The translations under genes were made by a program, and so were the position numbers. The notes beneath the pieces are model-generated. The model was not told where the DNA came from. It saw only the letters and a program-made list of their open reading frames with translations, and ran no database searches. Positions 62,390 through 64,000 of a stretch of DNA of 64,000 nt are shown here, piece after piece. Position 1 is the stretch's first letter. Each line of letters opens with the position of its first letter. Source of the DNA: Zhongshania sp. (GTDB taxonomy: Bacteria > Pseudomonadota > Gammaproteobacteria > Pseudomonadales > Spongiibacteraceae); contig NZ_JARGNU010000001.1 in NCBI RefSeq assembly GCF_029212375.1, positions 186,001 through 250,000 of the forward strand. The letters are read 5' to 3'.

Positions 62390-64000
62390 ATGTTAACTGA
62401 TCGTTTTGTGTACACCCCTCAGCATGAGCAGTACGATGAGGTTGTCGGTAAAGACGGCCAAATTCGCGAGCACTGGCATTATCCTATGCGGGTGATGAAC
62501 GCCATGGGCATGGAAGCGCTAATCGAGCGTCAACGCACCGCGAAGCGAATTTTGCGCGATGACGGTGCAAGTTATAGCCCTGGTGGCCAGCTTAACGTCA
62601 GTCACACGTGGAATCTCGATTTACTGCCGCTGATCCTGTCTAGTCAAGAGTGGGAGGGCATCGAGAACGCCCTGCGCGAGCGTGCCGAGTTGCTGAATTT
62701 AATTCTCAGTGACTTGTATGGCGAGCGCAGCCTGATTACCAATAAAGTCATTCCTCCGGCGGTGTTGTTTAGCCATCCTGGATTTTTGCGCGCCTGCGAC
62801 GGTATTCGGCTGCCTGGTGAGCATCAGCTAATTTTTCATGCTTCAGACCTTGTTCGCTCGGCAAGTGGCGAGTGGTTGGTGATAGGCGATCGCACCCAAG
62901 CGCCCTCTGGCACGGGTTACGCACTGGAAAACCGCACAGTGTTACGGCGAGTTATGCCCAGCCTATTCCGTGATGCTCATGTGCATCGCTTGTCTAACTT
63001 CTTTTTGCAGTGGCGCCGTAAGCTGGCGGAACTGAGCCAAACCAAAGATGCACCCTTGGTGGTGTATTTAACCCAAGGCGCGTTTAAAGAAAACTCCTTT
63101 GAAGACGCTTACCTAGCGAATTATCTAGGCTATCCCTTGGTACAGGGTCGCGATTTAACTGTGCGCAAAGGCGCGTTGTGGCTGAAGTCGCTCGACGGCT
63201 TGCGGCGGGTAGATGTGGTTTTGCGCCGGATTGACGACAGTGTGGCTGACCCCGTGGTGTCGCGGCAGAGTTTTGGTCAGGGAATTCCCGGTTTAACCGA
63301 AGTGGCTAGAGCTGGTGGGGTGGTTATCGCCAATCCATTGGGCAGCGGTATTTTGGAAAATCCGGTGTTGGCGAAATATATGCCGGCCATTGCTCGCCAC
63401 TTTTTGGGACGCGATTTACGATTGAATTCGGTGCCCACGTGGTGGTGTGGCGATGCTAAAGATTTAGAGTACGTTAAAGCCCATTTCGATGACTTATTAA
63501 TTCGTCACACCTGCCGAGTGCCTGGTCGACACAGTGTGTTTGTTGCCGAGCTAAACGGCGAAGAACGGCTTAGCTTACTCGCTAAAGTTTTAGCCAATCC
63601 AGTGGATTATGTTGCGCAGAGTGCGGTTAGGCCCTCACAAACACCGGCCTTAGACGGCAAGGTATTTAGCAGCCGACCCCTAGTTTTGCGCGGTTTCACG
63701 GTGGCCAGTGGTAGCTCTTATTCGGTAATGCCCGGCGGGCTGACCCAAATAGGCACCCATACAGACACCCAGCACATTGTTAGTCAGTACGGTGGTGGCA
63801 GTAAAGATACGTGGATTTTGGCTTCTGAGCCCGAAATTGAAGACAGTGTTTTTGAACCAGAAAAACTAGCGAGACAGGCGCAAGCGCTGGATCGTAACTT
63901 TAGTTTGCCAAGCCGCGTTATCGATAATCTGTTTTGGTTTGGCCGCTATGCCGAGCGGGCAGAATCGGGATTGCGCTTAGTGCGAACGGCCTTTGAAGAG
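62390..64000 (+). CDS. fused circularly permuted ATP-grasp + alpha-E protein (partial, cut by window end)
   Basis: An open frame runs from ATG 62390 to the window end (537 codons) without a stop. It begins MLTDRFVYTPQHEQYDEVVG and has SSQEWEGIENALRERAELLN and, near the end, GGGSKDTWILASEPEIED, as in the type 2 ATP-grasp family. It then starts an alpha-E domain, SLPSRVIDNLFWFGRYAERA. It is a fusion of the two kinds of protein encoded just upstream. The 221-base gap before it holds nothing clear, and no strong ribosome site is seen. Confidence 0.88.
   Translation, partial: MLTDRFVYTPQHEQYDEVVGKDGQIREHWHYPMRVMNAMGMEALIERQRTAKRILRDDGASYSPGGQLNVSHTWNLDLLPLILSSQEWEGIENALRERAELLNLILSDLYGERSLITNKVIPPAVLFSHPGFLRACDGIRLPGEHQLIFHASDLVRSASGEWLVIGDRTQAPSGTGYALENRTVLRRVMPSLFRDAHVHRLSNFFLQWRRKLAELSQTKDAPLVVYLTQGAFKENSFEDAYLANYLGYPLVQGRDLTVRKGALWLKSLDGLRRVDVVLRRIDDSVADPVVSRQSFGQGIPGLTEVARAGGVVIANPLGSGILENPVLAKYMPAIARHFLGRDLRLNSVPTWWCGDAKDLEYVKAHFDDLLIRHTCRVPGRHSVFVAELNGEERLSLLAKVLANPVDYVAQSAVRPSQTPALDGKVFSSRPLVLRGFTVASGSSYSVMPGGLTQIGTHTDTQHIVSQYGGGSKDTWILASEPEIEDSVFEPEKLARQAQALDRNFSLPSRVIDNLFWFGRYAERAESGLRLVRTAFEE

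Overview
The window is a chromosomal segment of a polarly flagellated, aerobic gammaproteobacterium. This rests on the Pseudomonas-like order of the flagellar genes, sigma-54 (-24/-12) and sigma-28 promoters at the usual flagellar positions, an Entner-Doudoroff gene set, a homodimeric PDH E1 with a two-lipoyl E2 of the Pseudomonas/Azotobacter type, and a bepA-tusA-perM neighbourhood as in pseudomonads. A marine relative of the Cellvibrionales/Spongiibacteraceae is a guess at the family level only. I see no insertion sequence, prophage, CRISPR array, rRNA or tRNA.

Layout. 1-3235: an HlyD-type adaptor, an ABC ATPase and one ABC-2 permease. 3367-7978: eda converging on a zwf-pgl-edd operon. 8310-8942: a GNAT acetyltransferase. 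8971-38911: a long flagellar region. It holds flgN-flgM and flgA on the minus strand, then flgBCDEFGHIJKL, a large TPR/glycosyltransferase/pyruvyltransferase fusion gene, fliC, flaG, fliD, fliS, a fliT-like gene, two sigma-54 activators with a 60-residue gene between them, and fliEFGHIJK. The export-gate genes (fliL to fliR, flhBA), fliA and chemotaxis genes are not here.

38998-48130 is metabolic: an acyl-CoA dehydrogenase, a MenI-like thioesterase, trmH, a LysR regulator divergent from cysC-sat (sulfate activation), and an AraC-like regulator divergent from a molybdopterin oxidoreductase. 48252-54731 holds a DUF2132/VF530 protein, an RRM protein, a BepA-like metalloprotease, a TusA-like protein, a PerM-type membrane protein and an M16 lipoprotein protease. 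55098-59417 is aceE-aceF. 59752-64000 is a circularly permuted ATP-grasp/alpha-E cluster whose last gene is cut by the window end.

The strongest unusual signals are these. First, the flagellar regulatory module has no FleS kinase: both the FleQ-like and the FleR-like activator begin almost directly at the AAA+ domain, and a 60-residue ORF behind its own sigma-54 promoter sits where fleS is expected. Second, a TPR/glycosyltransferase/polysaccharide pyruvyltransferase fusion lies directly before flagellin. Third, a modular family of palindromic repeats occupies at least seven intergenic sites, often at gene 3' ends. Fourth, there are perfect inverted repeats at the fleQ promoter and between lysR and cysC. 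All function calls come from reading the protein and DNA sequences; no database search was run.
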